Source of the DNA: Psychrobacter glaciei
GTDB taxonomy: Bacteria > Pseudomonadota > Gammaproteobacteria > Pseudomonadales > Moraxellaceae
Assembly (NCBI RefSeq): GCF_014652895.1
Contig: NZ_BMZR01000001.1
Coordinates: 248,001-312,000 of the forward strand
Length of the DNA stretch: 64,000 bases
Direction of reading: 5' to 3'
In this document: piece by piece, positions 42,356 to 53,849 of the stretch
How the letters are laid out: each line of letters begins with the position of its first letter
Position numbering within the stretch: position 1 is the first letter of the stretch
Program-made: the position numbers and the translations under genes
The notes under the pieces: model-generated
Databases searched by the model: none
What the model was told of the DNA's origin: nothing
What the model saw: only the letters and a program-made list of their open reading frames with translations

Positions 42356-43564
42356 ATGGTTATGACGCAACGCATCGCCGTACTAGGCGCAACAGGCTCG
42401 ATTGGCGATAGCACGCTAGCAATTTTGGCGGCGCAACCGCTTAATTACCAAGTCTATGCACTATCAGGCTATTACCGCTTAGACAAATTGTTTGCGCTCT
42501 GCCAGCAGTTTTTGCCCAAACGCGTCAGTGTGCCGACAGCCGCAGTGGATGACTTTGCTGAGCGTCTCAGCGCGGCAGGTCTTGATATCGATGTGGTAGG
42601 CGGGGCAGCAGGGCTGGTCGATATTGCTACCGATTCGCAAACTGATACCGTTGTCGCTGCTATTGTTGGCGCAGCTGGTCTGCCTTCTACTTTGGCAGCC
42701 GCACGGGCAGGCAAGCGTATTTTATTGGCAAATAAAGAAGCGTTGGTAATGGCAGGTCAGGTAATGATAAATGCCGTTAAAAAAAACAATGCCACCTTGC
42801 TGCCGCTCGATTCTGAACATAATGCAATTTTTCAGTGTCTGCCGCTCGCTATTCAACGAGATAACACCCAAATTCACCAGCCAAACCATGGTGTCCGTAA
42901 GCTATGGTTAACCGCATCTGGTGGGCCATTTTTGCAGCAGTCATTTGCTCAGATGCAGCAAGCGAGCGTCGCTGAAGCCGTGAAACACCCAAACTGGTCA
43001 ATGGGGCAAAAGATATCGGTCGATTCTGCAACGATGATGAATAAGGGGCTTGAATTGATTGAGGCTTGTCATTTATTTGATTTGCCTGAAGATAAGATAA
43101 ATGTGATCATTCATCCACAAAGTATCATCCACTCAATGGTAGAATATAGCGATGGCAGCTTTTTGGCGCAGCTCGGCAGCCCAGACATGAAAACGCCTAT
43201 TGCGCATGCGCTCAGTTACCCTGATCGTATCGAAAGCGGCTCGCAGCCTTTAGACTTGTTTGCGCTAAGTGCTCTAGAATTTATTCAGCCTGATTTGCAG
43301 AAGTTTGCGTGTTTGCGTCTTGCCCGTCAAGCCATGCAAGCAGGCACACAGGCAACGATTGTGCTTAACGCTGCTAATGAAATTGCCGTTGCTGCATTTT
43401 TGAACGGTCAGATTCGTTTGACGGATATTGCTGATATTAATGAGCAAGCCTTAAATGACATACAGGTACCACCATTAAACGACACGGCTGACATAGAAGA
43501 TATATTAACAATCGATAAGATAGCGCGCCATCTTACTGACAAACTTGTGGCAAAGTTGGCATAA
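42356..43564 (+). CDS. dxr: 1-deoxy-D-xylulose 5-phosphate reductoisomerase
   Basis: 402 residues from ATG 42356; ATG 42362 is an alternative and neither has a clear ribosome site. NADPH-dependent second step of the MEP isoprenoid pathway. GATGSIGDST cofactor loop, PLDSEHNAIFQCL, ATMMNKGLELIEA and GSPDMKTPIAHAL present. In-family insertion around residues 175-185 only. Confidence 0.96.
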   Translation: MVMTQRIAVLGATGSIGDSTLAILAAQPLNYQVYALSGYYRLDKLFALCQQFLPKRVSVPTAAVDDFAERLSAAGLDIDVVGGAAGLVDIATDSQTDTVVAAIVGAAGLPSTLAAARAGKRILLANKEALVMAGQVMINAVKKNNATLLPLDSEHNAIFQCLPLAIQRDNTQIHQPNHGVRKLWLTASGGPFLQQSFAQMQQASVAEAVKHPNWSMGQKISVDSATMMNKGLELIEACHLFDLPEDKINVIIHPQSIIHSMVEYSDGSFLAQLGSPDMKTPIAHALSYPDRIESGSQPLDLFALSALEFIQPDLQKFACLRLARQAMQAGTQATIVLNAANEIAVAAFLNGQIRLTDIADINEQALNDIQVPPLNDTADIEDILTIDKIARHLTDKLVAKLA

Positions 43565-43581
43565 TCGTAGCAAGAGTTTCT

Positions 43582-43850
43582 TAGGGTCTGTTGAACATTC
43601 AAATATTAGGACTGCTGATCGCTAAAATCGCCCCAGACTAGGCGTAAACCGACGATAATGTCGAGACCTTAGCTAGGTTTACAACAACGTTTGGGGTGGT
43701 TTTAGCATCAGCCTTTCAGGGCAGGACTATTTTTTGCCAATACATGGCGAAATTGTCTACCCTAGAATGACTAGGCGTCAAAAATTTCACTGCATATTGT
43801 CTAAAAAATAGCCACTGCCAGTTCCACATTTGAATGTTCAACAGACCCTA
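43582..43850. mobile_element. MITE-like non-coding element with perfect 23-bp inverted ends
   Basis: 265 bp (43584-43848) flanked by TA on both sides. The ends, starting GGGTCTGTTGAACATTC, are perfect inverted repeats over 23 bp counting the TA. Inside, GCTAAAATCGCCCC and GGGGTGGTTTTAGC form a second inverted repeat (about 43620-43715). No protein is encoded. The TA flanks suggest IS630/Tc1-type transposition by a transposase elsewhere in the genome. It lies between dxr and rseP, inside an envelope-biogenesis cluster. Confidence 0.85.
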
Positions 43851-43903
43851 GTTTAAAAGTGATATTAATAGAACATGCTAAGATAAAATACTGAGAAAAG
43901 ATC

Positions 43904-45280
43904 ATGACGTTTTTATTAACGCTCCTTGCGGCAATATTTGTCTTAGGTCCGCTTATTGCCTTACATGAATGGGGGCACTACATTGTAGCGCGGCTCTGCG
44001 GCGTTAAAGTATTGACCTATTCTATCGGTTTTGGTCCCAAACTCTTTGGCTGGACGAGCAAAAAGAGCGGCATTGATTATCGTATCTCAGCGCTGCCGCT
44101 GGGTGGTTATGTCAAGATGCTGGATGAGCGTGAAGGCGAGGTAGCCAAAGATGAGCTACATTTGGCCTTTAATCGTCAGCATCCGCTAAAAAAAATTGCC
44201 ATCGTTGCCGCTGGCCCTATCATGAACTTTGTCATCGCGATTGCGTTGTTTTGGGTGTTATTTATGACGCCATCAGAGCAGTTGGCGACGAAGATTGGGC
44301 AAGTATTACCTGATACACCAGCGGCTATAGCACAGCTGCCCGTTGGTGATAAAATCGTTGCGATTGATGGTCATGAGGTGCAAACGTGGGAAGGTATTAA
44401 TTATCGCCTTGCTGGACGGATGGGCGAGACTGACAACGTCAGTATTACGTTGCAATCAGAGTCACAAGCTTCCAATGCAACGAAGACTTATCAAGCACCC
44501 GTTAAAACATTTATGCAAGGCACATCGCAAGGTAAAGACGCGCTAACCAGCTTTGGCATGCTACCATGGCAGCCAGATATTGAACCTATCGTTGGTGATC
44601 TGAGTGCTGATGGTGCTGCCAGTCGGCAGGGGTTAAAAGTCGGTGATCGCATCACAGCTATCAATGATACAGAAATCAAAGATTGGATTAGTGCTACCCG
44701 TATCATCCGCGATAATCCTGAAACGTTGCTTAATTTTATGGTCATGCGTGACGGAAAATCTGTTCAATTACAGATTATGCCGCAAGGTAAAAAAGACAAT
44801 CTAGGTAATGACTTTGGACAAATTGGTGCTATGGTAGCGCAGTCTGAGATTGTCATTCCCGATGCTTATAAAGCCACCGTCGTGTATGGTCCTGGTGAGT
44901 CATTGGTTAAGTCATTTGAAAAGACAGAACAGTTGGCAGTGATGACAGTCAGCTCAATGGGCAAAATGCTCTCAGGTATGATTGGTCTGGACAATTTATC
45001 AGGGCCTATTACGATTGCTAAAGTCGCCAAACAAAGCTTTGATATCAGTTGGCAGATGGTATTGTCCACCGCTGCTTTGATTAGCCTGAGCCTCGCCGTA
45101 CTCAATCTTTTACCGATTCCAGTGTTAGATGGTGGTCATATTGTGTATTATCTCATAGAGCTGATACGTGGTAAGCCTCTCTCGGAAGGGATACAAATGG
45201 CAGGGCTAAATATCGGCTTACTCTTGCTGGCAGGTTTCATGGTGTTAGCAATTGGTAATGATATCAGTCGGCTGTTTTGA
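43904..45280 (+). CDS. rseP: RIP metalloprotease RseP
   Basis: 458 residues. Site-2 protease of the envelope stress response. HEWGH zinc site at about 22-26 in the first membrane helix, two PDZ domains (about 125-300), C-terminal LPIPVLDGGHIVYYL with the third zinc ligand. Confidence 0.96.
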   Translation: MTFLLTLLAAIFVLGPLIALHEWGHYIVARLCGVKVLTYSIGFGPKLFGWTSKKSGIDYRISALPLGGYVKMLDEREGEVAKDELHLAFNRQHPLKKIAIVAAGPIMNFVIAIALFWVLFMTPSEQLATKIGQVLPDTPAAIAQLPVGDKIVAIDGHEVQTWEGINYRLAGRMGETDNVSITLQSESQASNATKTYQAPVKTFMQGTSQGKDALTSFGMLPWQPDIEPIVGDLSADGAASRQGLKVGDRITAINDTEIKDWISATRIIRDNPETLLNFMVMRDGKSVQLQIMPQGKKDNLGNDFGQIGAMVAQSEIVIPDAYKATVVYGPGESLVKSFEKTEQLAVMTVSSMGKMLSGMIGLDNLSGPITIAKVAKQSFDISWQMVLSTAALISLSLAVLNLLPIPVLDGGHIVYYLIELIRGKPLSEGIQMAGLNIGLLLLAGFMVLAIGNDISRLF

Positions 45281-45543
45281 TAGACTACAGAGCAGCCTAA
45301 AGGGTAAGCCGCGATACACTAATGGTTTTGCGCGTATCTTGCGCTGATTATTGGTAGGCGTGCTGCGCTCTTTTGTATCGCTGTCTCTGTACTAATCGTA
45401 ATTTTTAGTTTATTTTATGATGCGTTTTATATAAAGTGTCCTGAGTCTCCCGCGAGTGAGCGAATGATTTCACTCGGATTGGGCTAGACAACATGTGCTT
45501 TTTAACTTAACTTCAGCAAGTTTTTTATTGACGGATAGTGTTT
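45281..45543. other. Gap rseP-bamA, nothing clear
   Basis: 263 bp without a gene; no strong terminator or promoter is evident, so bamA may be partly read through from rseP. Confidence 0.4.
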
Positions 45544-47976
45544 ATGCGTACGCCTTTATTTATGAGCGCGGCAGGGTTGCCGTTAGTTGTAGCGATGATG
45601 AGTATGCCTGTACAGGCGGCAGAATTTGTGGTCACTGACATCGGTTTCAATGGTTTACAACGCCTAACTCCTGATAGTCTCTATCCGGTTTTACCTATTT
45701 CGGTAGGCGACACGGCGAATGATAGTAGTCTGGCAGCCAGTATTAAGGCGCTATATGCGACTGATAACTTTGCCGACATCCAAAGCCGTGTCGAAGGCGG
45801 TCAGCTACGATTTGATGTCGTTGAGCGTCCAATTATTGCTGAGGTCAGTTTCGAAGGTAATAAGCTCATTCCAAAAGAAGGTCTAGAGCAAGGACTTGGC
45901 AACGCTGGTCTGTCAGTCGGTAGTGTACTTAAGCAATCGACATTGCAGGGCGTCGCCAATGAACTACAGCAGCAATATATTAGCCAAGGTTATTACAATA
46001 GTAATATCGAAGTTGATCAAACGCTACTGGATGGCAACCGTGTCAAGCTTGATGTGCGCTTCATCGAAGGTAAGCCTGCTAAAGTGGTTGATATCAATGT
46101 TATTGGTAACACACATTTTAGTGACGAAGAGATTAAAGACGTTTTCGCTGTCAAAGAGTCGTCATGGACACGTTTGCTGTCTAAGTCTGATCGCTACGCA
46201 AAAGAAAAGCTGGCTGCCAGTTTAGAGAATTTGAAAGCGCTGTATCAGAATGATGGTTATGTGCGTTTTAACGTGGATAATGCGGTACTCAATATCAGTG
46301 AAGACAAACGCAGCGTCTTTATTGAAGTCAGCTTGAGTGAAGGCGAGCAATATCAGTTTGGGGAAGTGAATTTCTTAGGTAAGCCGACATTTGAGACCAA
46401 TGAGCTTAAAGAATTGGTTACTTTTGAGCAGAATGAAAAGTATTCACAAGCCAAGCTTGATGCCACGACTGCTTCTCTAAAGAGCCGTTACGGGAATGAA
46501 GGTTATTATTTAGCACAAATTCGACCAGTGCCGCGTATTAACGATGATACTAAAATGGTCGATGTCGATTATTATATCGATCCAGCACGTCCTATCTATG
46601 TGCGCCGTATTAACTTTACGGGTAATACCAAAACTCAGGATGTGGTACTGCGTCGTGAAATGCGTCAATTGGAAGGGGCGCTCGCCTCTAGCGAAAAAAT
46701 TCAGTTGTCACGTACGCGTCTGATGCGTACAGGTTTCTTTAAAGCAGTCAACGTCGATGTGAAGCCAGTACCGAATCAGCCAGACCAAATGGATGTGAAT
46801 TTTACGGTTGAAGAGCAGCCTTCTGGTAGCTCAACGATTGCTGCCGGTTACTCGCAAAGTGGCGGTGTTACTTTTCAGTTAGATTTAACGCAAAATAACT
46901 TTATGGGTACGGGTAACCGCGTTAAAGCGGCGCTATCACGTTCAGAAACTCGTGATTCTTATAGCTTGGGTTATACCGATCCGTACTTCACCGAAAACGG
47001 TGTTTCTCAGGGTCTGAGTGCCTATTATCGCGAAACCAAATATGATGACAGAAACGTCAGTAACTATGTCACCGATTCTTATGGTGCTACGCTGAACTAT
47101 AGCTATCCTGTCGATGAAACCAAGCGTGTTAGTGCTGGTCTAAACGTTGATAATACCTCAGTACGTGGTGGTCGCTTCCTTGGCGTATCAAACGTACAAC
47201 AAATTATCGATGATGGCGGATCGTTTGAAAACTTTACTGGAGACTTCGAAGGTCGTACTGGTTTCAAAAACGACTATCAGACCTATAACTTGCTGTTTGG
47301 TTGGGATTACAGCACTTTAGATCGCCCAGTATTTCCGACCAAAGGTATGAGTCATACGGTTGACGCGACCATTGGTCTTGGTGATGCCAATTATCAAAAA
47401 CTCGTTTATCAAGGCAATGTGTACTATCCACTTTATAAGGATTTAGTCGCACGTGGTTATACCAAGCTCGGTTACGGCAATGACTTACCTTTCTACGAAA
47501 ACTTTTATGCTGGGGGTTACGGCTCGGTGCGTGGCTATGAAGCGTCAACGCTAGGTCCTAAATCACAAGGCTATTTTGACGCGATTAATAGTGACAGCCG
47601 CTTTAAAGACGAAGAGGTCGGTGGTAATGCCTTGGTCAGCTTTGGTAGTGAGCTGATCTTACCAATGCCATTTAAAGGTGATTGGGCAGATCAAGTGCGC
47701 CCAGTGCTATTTGCTGAAGGTGGTCAAGTATTTGATACCACGAGTAAAGAAGATCGTACGTTTATTGACCCCAATACGGGTGACCCGACCAAGAATTCAG
47801 ATGGCAGTGAAATAAAGCTATTAACGCAAGATAATGATATGCGGTATAGTGCGGGTGCGGGTGTGACTTGGTATACGCCAATCGGTCCAATTTCACTGAG
47901 TTATGCCGTACCGTTCGGTGATAAAGAAGGTGATGAGACTGAGAAAGTACAGTTCCAGATTGGTAGCACGTTCTAA
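45544..47976 (+). CDS. bamA: Outer membrane protein assembly factor BamA
   Basis: 810 residues. Signal peptide (about 1-22, ending VQA), five POTRA domains (about 23-425) and a C-terminal 16-strand barrel with the VRGYEAST(LxP) loop and final QFQIGSTF. Core of the BAM complex inserting β-barrel proteins. ATG at 45544 used; GTG six bases earlier is possible. Confidence 0.97.
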   Translation: MRTPLFMSAAGLPLVVAMMSMPVQAAEFVVTDIGFNGLQRLTPDSLYPVLPISVGDTANDSSLAASIKALYATDNFADIQSRVEGGQLRFDVVERPIIAEVSFEGNKLIPKEGLEQGLGNAGLSVGSVLKQSTLQGVANELQQQYISQGYYNSNIEVDQTLLDGNRVKLDVRFIEGKPAKVVDINVIGNTHFSDEEIKDVFAVKESSWTRLLSKSDRYAKEKLAASLENLKALYQNDGYVRFNVDNAVLNISEDKRSVFIEVSLSEGEQYQFGEVNFLGKPTFETNELKELVTFEQNEKYSQAKLDATTASLKSRYGNEGYYLAQIRPVPRINDDTKMVDVDYYIDPARPIYVRRINFTGNTKTQDVVLRREMRQLEGALASSEKIQLSRTRLMRTGFFKAVNVDVKPVPNQPDQMDVNFTVEEQPSGSSTIAAGYSQSGGVTFQLDLTQNNFMGTGNRVKAALSRSETRDSYSLGYTDPYFTENGVSQGLSAYYRETKYDDRNVSNYVTDSYGATLNYSYPVDETKRVSAGLNVDNTSVRGGRFLGVSNVQQIIDDGGSFENFTGDFEGRTGFKNDYQTYNLLFGWDYSTLDRPVFPTKGMSHTVDATIGLGDANYQKLVYQGNVYYPLYKDLVARGYTKLGYGNDLPFYENFYAGGYGSVRGYEASTLGPKSQGYFDAINSDSRFKDEEVGGNALVSFGSELILPMPFKGDWADQVRPVLFAEGGQVFDTTSKEDRTFIDPNTGDPTKNSDGSEIKLLTQDNDMRYSAGAGVTWYTPIGPISLSYAVPFGDKEGDETEKVQFQIGSTF

Positions 47977-48117
47977 GTTGCCAGCGCTTATTAGCTTAGT
48001 TTAATGGTTTATATTAAGTCAATATTATAAATCAATCAAAAATCTGATCTTCATAGGTCATCGAGTTGATGTTTCAACTTGATGATCCTTTTATTCATTC
48101 TAATGTTAATGCCAACT

Positions 48118-49134
48118 ATGATAACGATTGAGCAACTTATCACGCGGATTGAGCAGCGTCAGCCTATCATTAATAAGGCTGATCTTAGTGCTGAACAGTT
48201 ACAGCTGACACTCAACAGTGTTGGTAGTTTAACCACTGCTAATGATGCACAATTAAGCTTTTTGGCAAATTCTCATTACGTCTCTAGCTTGACCAACACT
48301 CAGGCAGCAGCAGTGTTGGTCACTGCTGAATACCGTGACCAAGTACCAGCAATGTCGATAGCGCTGGTAGTGGCAGCGCCTTACTTAGCTTATGCGAGTG
48401 CCAGTCAACTGTTTGCTCGTCAAACGCCAGAGGTTGGTATCCATCCTAGTGCGGTCATTGCGGATAGCGCGATCATTGGTGAACACGTCAGTATTGGTCC
48501 ATTTTGTGTGATTGGGGAAAATACGAGCATTGGTGCGCGCAGTCGTCTTGATGCCCATGTGGTCGTCGAACCCCACAGTACTATCGGTACTGATTGCCTT
48601 ATCAAGTCGCAAGTCGTCATCGGCCATGACTGTATCATTGGCAATCATGTTAGGCTGCATGCTGGCGTCAGCGTAGGGTCTGAAGGCTTTGGTTTTGCCC
48701 CAACCAGAGACCCGAGTATTACGGGCTGGGAGCGCATCGCTCAGCTTGGTCGTGTGATCATCGGCGACCATGCACGTATTGGTAGCCAGACCTGTATTGA
48801 TCGCGGTGCTATTGATGACACGGTAATTGGCAATCATGTTATTATTGACAATCTTGTACAGGTTGCCCATAACGTGCACATCGGTGATGGGACGGCTATT
48901 GCTGCTCACACGGCAATTGCGGGCAGCACGAGTATTGGCAAACGCTGTGTTATCGGTGGGGCAGTTGGTATCACTGGTCATATTGATATCACCGACGATG
49001 TGACGTTGTCGGGAATGACTATGGTGACCAAGTCAATTAAGGTCGCAGGGTCATATTCCTCTGGAACAGCTGCCATGCCGACTGCTAAGTGGCGCCGTGC
49101 CGCTGTACGCTTTCGTCAGCTCGGCAGTGAATAG
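48118..49134 (+). CDS. lpxD: UDP-3-O-acylglucosamine N-acyltransferase LpxD
   Basis: 338 residues from the ATG at 48118; starts from 48079 add a hydrophobic run that does not fit LpxD. Third lipid A step. N-terminal uridine-binding domain, then left-handed β-helix hexapeptides (GEHVSIGPFCVIGE onward) with catalytic His in VAHNVHIG. Directly follows bamA with no skp between them. Confidence 0.94.
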   Translation: MITIEQLITRIEQRQPIINKADLSAEQLQLTLNSVGSLTTANDAQLSFLANSHYVSSLTNTQAAAVLVTAEYRDQVPAMSIALVVAAPYLAYASASQLFARQTPEVGIHPSAVIADSAIIGEHVSIGPFCVIGENTSIGARSRLDAHVVVEPHSTIGTDCLIKSQVVIGHDCIIGNHVRLHAGVSVGSEGFGFAPTRDPSITGWERIAQLGRVIIGDHARIGSQTCIDRGAIDDTVIGNHVIIDNLVQVAHNVHIGDGTAIAAHTAIAGSTSIGKRCVIGGAVGITGHIDITDDVTLSGMTMVTKSIKVAGSYSSGTAAMPTAKWRRAAVRFRQLGSE

Positions 49135-49217
49135 TGCCTATACAAGTTCGTCATCCATAAATTTTTTAACATAGCTTTTTACATACAGCTTTTTTAATAT
49201 AGCAAGGAAGCGTCATT

Positions 49218-49727
49218 ATGAGCAGTACCCATATCGATATCCCATCCGACGAAGACATCAAAAGCTTAGCGGAGCAAGGTCTGACGTTGCCGCTAACCTA
49301 TCATACGCTCAAGCATTATTTGCCACATCGTTATCCTTTTATGTTGGTAGACAAAATTATCGCTTGTCAGCCTGGGGAATGCATTACTGGTATCAAAAAC
49401 GTGACCATTAATGAAGAATTTTTCAATGGCCATTTTCCTGATGAACCGATTATGCCAGGGGTATTAATGGTAGAGTCCATGGCGCAAGTTTCTGGCGTAT
49501 TGGGTTTTATTAGTGCCGGATTGACTGCCGAAGATGGCTATCTATATCTGTTTGCAGGGGTGGATAAGGTGCGTTTTAAGCGCCGCGTCATTCCTGGTGA
49601 TCAACTGATTATCCGTGCCAAAACGGTTATGCAAAAGCGCGGTATTTATAAATTCGATTGTACGGTACATGTTGAAAATGAGCTTGCTGCGAGTGCTCAA
49701 GTCATGATTGCCCGCCAAGAGCAATAA
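49218..49727 (+). CDS. fabZ: 3-hydroxyacyl-ACP dehydratase FabZ
   Basis: 169 residues. Hot-dog fold; HRYPFMLVDKI and catalytic His/Glu in GHFPDEPIMPGVLMVESMAQ. AAGGA upstream. Shares the 3-hydroxyacyl-ACP pool with LpxA/LpxD. Confidence 0.97.
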   Translation: MSSTHIDIPSDEDIKSLAEQGLTLPLTYHTLKHYLPHRYPFMLVDKIIACQPGECITGIKNVTINEEFFNGHFPDEPIMPGVLMVESMAQVSGVLGFISAGLTAEDGYLYLFAGVDKVRFKRRVIPGDQLIIRAKTVMQKRGIYKFDCTVHVENELAASAQVMIARQEQ

Positions 49728-49908
49728 TTTATCTTCACTATCTTGGGGTGAAGACTGGCTCAATCGTTCAAAGACTGACGCTTATATCGGCGATAGTACT
49801 AACCACTAATCATTATAATCTGAACGGGTATTGGCTTAATTTATAAAGTTAAATTGGTTGTATTTGTTTTACTATTTACTTGCATCAGATGATACAAAGG
49901 CCTAAATT

Positions 49909-50688
49909 ATGAGTCAGATCCATCCAACAGCACTCATCTCACCGTCCGCTCAGATTGATGAGACTGCTATCATCGGTCCTTATTGTATTGTTGGCGACGA
50001 GGTGACGATCGGTGCATATACGACGCTGCATCGGCATGTCGTCGTGGCAAGACTTACCCGTATTGGCAGCCACAATCAGTTTTATCAGTTCGCCAGCATC
50101 GGTGAAGATCCACAGGATTTGAAGTATGCAGGTGAGCGTACTTGGCTTGAGATTGGCGATCATAATACCGTTCGAGAAGCTTGTAGCTTACATCGTGGCA
50201 CAGCCCAAGATGGTGGACTGACCAAAATTGGTAGCCACAACCTGATGATGGTTAATACGCACATCGCTCATGACTGCTTGATTGGTGATCATAACGTACT
50301 GGCTAATAATGTTGGTATCGCAGGCCATGTAACGATTGGCGATCATACGATTATCGGTGGTAACTCAGGTATTCATCAGTTCTGTACCGTGGATGATTAT
50401 AGTTTGGTGGGCGGTGCCAGTTTAATCTTAAAAGATGTAGCAGCCTTTACTATGGTGTCTGGCAATCCGGCAAAAACTCATGGTCTCAATGTAGAAGGAA
50501 TGCGCCGTAAAGACTGGTCTAAGCACACGATTGACATCTTACGTCAAGCGTATCGCACGATCTTTAGATCAGGCTTAACGACGGCTCAATCGCTTGAAAT
50601 TCTAAAGCAAGAGCTATTACCGAAAGAGCCAAAAATTCAGCTGCTTATTGATTCTTTGCAAAAAAGTCGTCGGGGTGTCGTTCGCTAA
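49909..50688 (+). CDS. lpxA: UDP-N-acetylglucosamine acyltransferase LpxA
   Basis: 259 residues. First lipid A step. Hexapeptide repeats; catalytic His in NTHIAHDCLIGDHN. lpxB, which often follows, is not here. Confidence 0.97.
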   Translation: MSQIHPTALISPSAQIDETAIIGPYCIVGDEVTIGAYTTLHRHVVVARLTRIGSHNQFYQFASIGEDPQDLKYAGERTWLEIGDHNTVREACSLHRGTAQDGGLTKIGSHNLMMVNTHIAHDCLIGDHNVLANNVGIAGHVTIGDHTIIGGNSGIHQFCTVDDYSLVGGASLILKDVAAFTMVSGNPAKTHGLNVEGMRRKDWSKHTIDILRQAYRTIFRSGLTTAQSLEILKQELLPKEPKIQLLIDSLQKSRRGVVR

Positions 50689-50766
50689 CCAAGTGATAGA
50701 TAGTGTACGGATAGAAAGTTAGAGCATTACCTTGTTGAAGGTTCGATGAACCAAACGGTTGTTAGA

Positions 50767-50823
50767 TAGTCATAAACATAAAAAGCCATAGCCAATTGTT
50801 ATGGCTTTTTATGTTTATGACTA
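50767..50823. terminator. Bidirectional terminator with perfect 24-bp arms
   Basis: Arms 50767-50790 and 50800-50823 are exact complements around a 9-nt loop, centred on AAAAAGCCATA/TATGGCTTTTT. Ends the lpxA transcript. The rest of the 316-bp gap to 51005 shows no gene. Confidence 0.93.
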
Positions 50824-51004
50824 CTTGACTTTTTTGGTCGCTTAGCAGAAACTGAGCGTTTACGATATTGTAAACAATTCTTTCATAATGTTGCTAGGCG
50901 CGTCACATTGAAGCGTTAATTAGATAGTCTGTGGTACGGAGGACTATTTAAAATAATCATGGAAGATTATAAGCGACATTAATTGAAGCACGAGGACAGA
51001 AAAA

Positions 51005-52357
51005 ATGGCTATCAATAAACAAGAACATGCACAGTGGAGCTCAAGTTTTGGCTTCGTATTAGCAGCGGTTGGTTCGGCAGTAGGTTTAGGAAACATATGG
51101 AAATTTCCATATATGGTTGGTGAAAGCGGTGGTTCAGCTTTTGTTATTGCTTATTTATTCTGTATCGCGCTGGTAGGTTTTCCTATCTTAGTTGCTGAAT
51201 GGTTGATTGGTCGTCGTGGGCAAAAAAACCCAGTCAATACTTTTGCAGACGTAGCCGCAAGCGAAGGTAAGTCACGCAGTTGGGGTATCGTTGGGGCCAC
51301 TGGTATTTTGGGCGGCTTTTTGATCCTATCTTTTTATAGTGTGATCGGTGGTTGGGCGCTCAATTATATTACTAAAGTAGGTACGGGAAGTTTTGTAGGT
51401 CAAGATAGTGATTCTGTCGCTGCGACCTTTGATGCCATGCTCGCTTCAGCTGGTACGCTGACGATTTGGCATACCGTATTTATGGCGCTGACCGCTTTGA
51501 TTGTTGGTATTGGTGTGACCAAAGGTATCGAAACCACTGCCAAAGTTTTAATGCCGCTACTAGGTGTGATTTTATTTGTCATCGTGGGTTATAACGTGAT
51601 AAATGGTGGCTTTGGTGAAGCAGTAGCTTACCTATTTACGCCAGATCTTAGCAAGCTGACCGCTGACGTTATGCTTGCAGCCTTAGGACATGCTTTCTTC
51701 ACGCTATCTATTGGTATGGGTATCATGGTTGCTTACGGCTCATACTTGGGTCGAGAAGTGAATTTGCTTAAGACTGCACGTACCGTGGTTATTTTGGATA
51801 CGGTCATTGCCTTAGCAGCTGGTTTAGCCATCTTCCCAATTATCTTTAGCAATGGTCTTGATCCTGCTTCAGGCCCCGGTCTTATCTTTGTGAGCTTGCC
51901 GATTGCTTTCGGTAGTATGGGCGCAGGTACGATCATTGGTACCTTATTCTTCTTACTCATTACTTTTGCTGCTATTACCTCATCTATCTCATTACTTGAG
52001 CCAACGGTTGAGTTTTTAGAAGAACGTACTCCGATGAATCGTACCGTATCAACCATCGTTGCAAGTACAGTGATTTGGTTATTGGGCATCGCCGCTTTAT
52101 TATCATTTAATCTATGGTCTGAATTTACGATTATGGGTAATGGTATCTTTGATGCCTTGGACAAAATTACCAGCAAATTCTTATTGCCATTGACGGGTCT
52201 GGCGGCGATTATTTTCCTTGCTTGGAAAATGGATCAACGTACTATTCAACAAGAGCTTGGCTTATCGAATGGTGCTTGGCAGCTTTGGCAAATTGTCGCT
52301 AAGTTCGTAGCACCAATTGCTGTGATCGTGGTATTTGTAACCTCGTTAATGGGCTAG
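51005..52357 (+). CDS. Sodium-dependent transporter, NSS/SNF family
   Basis: 450 residues with about 11 membrane helices, as in bacterial LeuT/MhsT relatives. The family signature AAVGSAVGLGNIWKFPYM in helix 1 includes the unwound Na+/substrate site. Likely an amino acid importer; substrate not predictable. GAGGA before the ATG. Monocistronic between two strong terminators. Confidence 0.93.
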   Translation: MAINKQEHAQWSSSFGFVLAAVGSAVGLGNIWKFPYMVGESGGSAFVIAYLFCIALVGFPILVAEWLIGRRGQKNPVNTFADVAASEGKSRSWGIVGATGILGGFLILSFYSVIGGWALNYITKVGTGSFVGQDSDSVAATFDAMLASAGTLTIWHTVFMALTALIVGIGVTKGIETTAKVLMPLLGVILFVIVGYNVINGGFGEAVAYLFTPDLSKLTADVMLAALGHAFFTLSIGMGIMVAYGSYLGREVNLLKTARTVVILDTVIALAAGLAIFPIIFSNGLDPASGPGLIFVSLPIAFGSMGAGTIIGTLFFLLITFAAITSSISLLEPTVEFLEERTPMNRTVSTIVASTVIWLLGIAALLSFNLWSEFTIMGNGIFDALDKITSKFLLPLTGLAAIIFLAWKMDQRTIQQELGLSNGAWQLWQIVAKFVAPIAVIVVFVTSLMG

Positions 52358-52392
52358 TACTGATTAATTAGAAATAATAAAAGCAACACACT

Positions 52393-52426
52393 AAAAAGGG
52401 CTTAAGATAATTCTTAAGCCCTTTTT
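52393..52426. terminator. Bidirectional terminator
   Basis: AAAAAGGGCTTAAGA and TCTTAAGCCCTTTTT, perfect 15-bp arms, between the convergent transporter and tgt genes. Confidence 0.93.
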
Positions 52427-52454
52427 GTATTTATAACTATTTCAAAAAATATGA

Positions 52455-53639
<1,185 letters not shown>

Positions 53640-53849
53640 CTAATTATAGCATTGTTAGCAGTTTTTTTGGATACGGATGTTTGTTTATCGATAATATAAA
53701 TCTTCGATATGATCGTGCTATAACCTAAAGAACACAGAGGGTATTACGGAAACACACAGACAGCATTACAAAGTAATTGGTACAGTAGATCATAAACTAA
53801 TGATAAAAAATCATCATCAAATTTTCTATTTGGATGCCGGAGATGCAAT

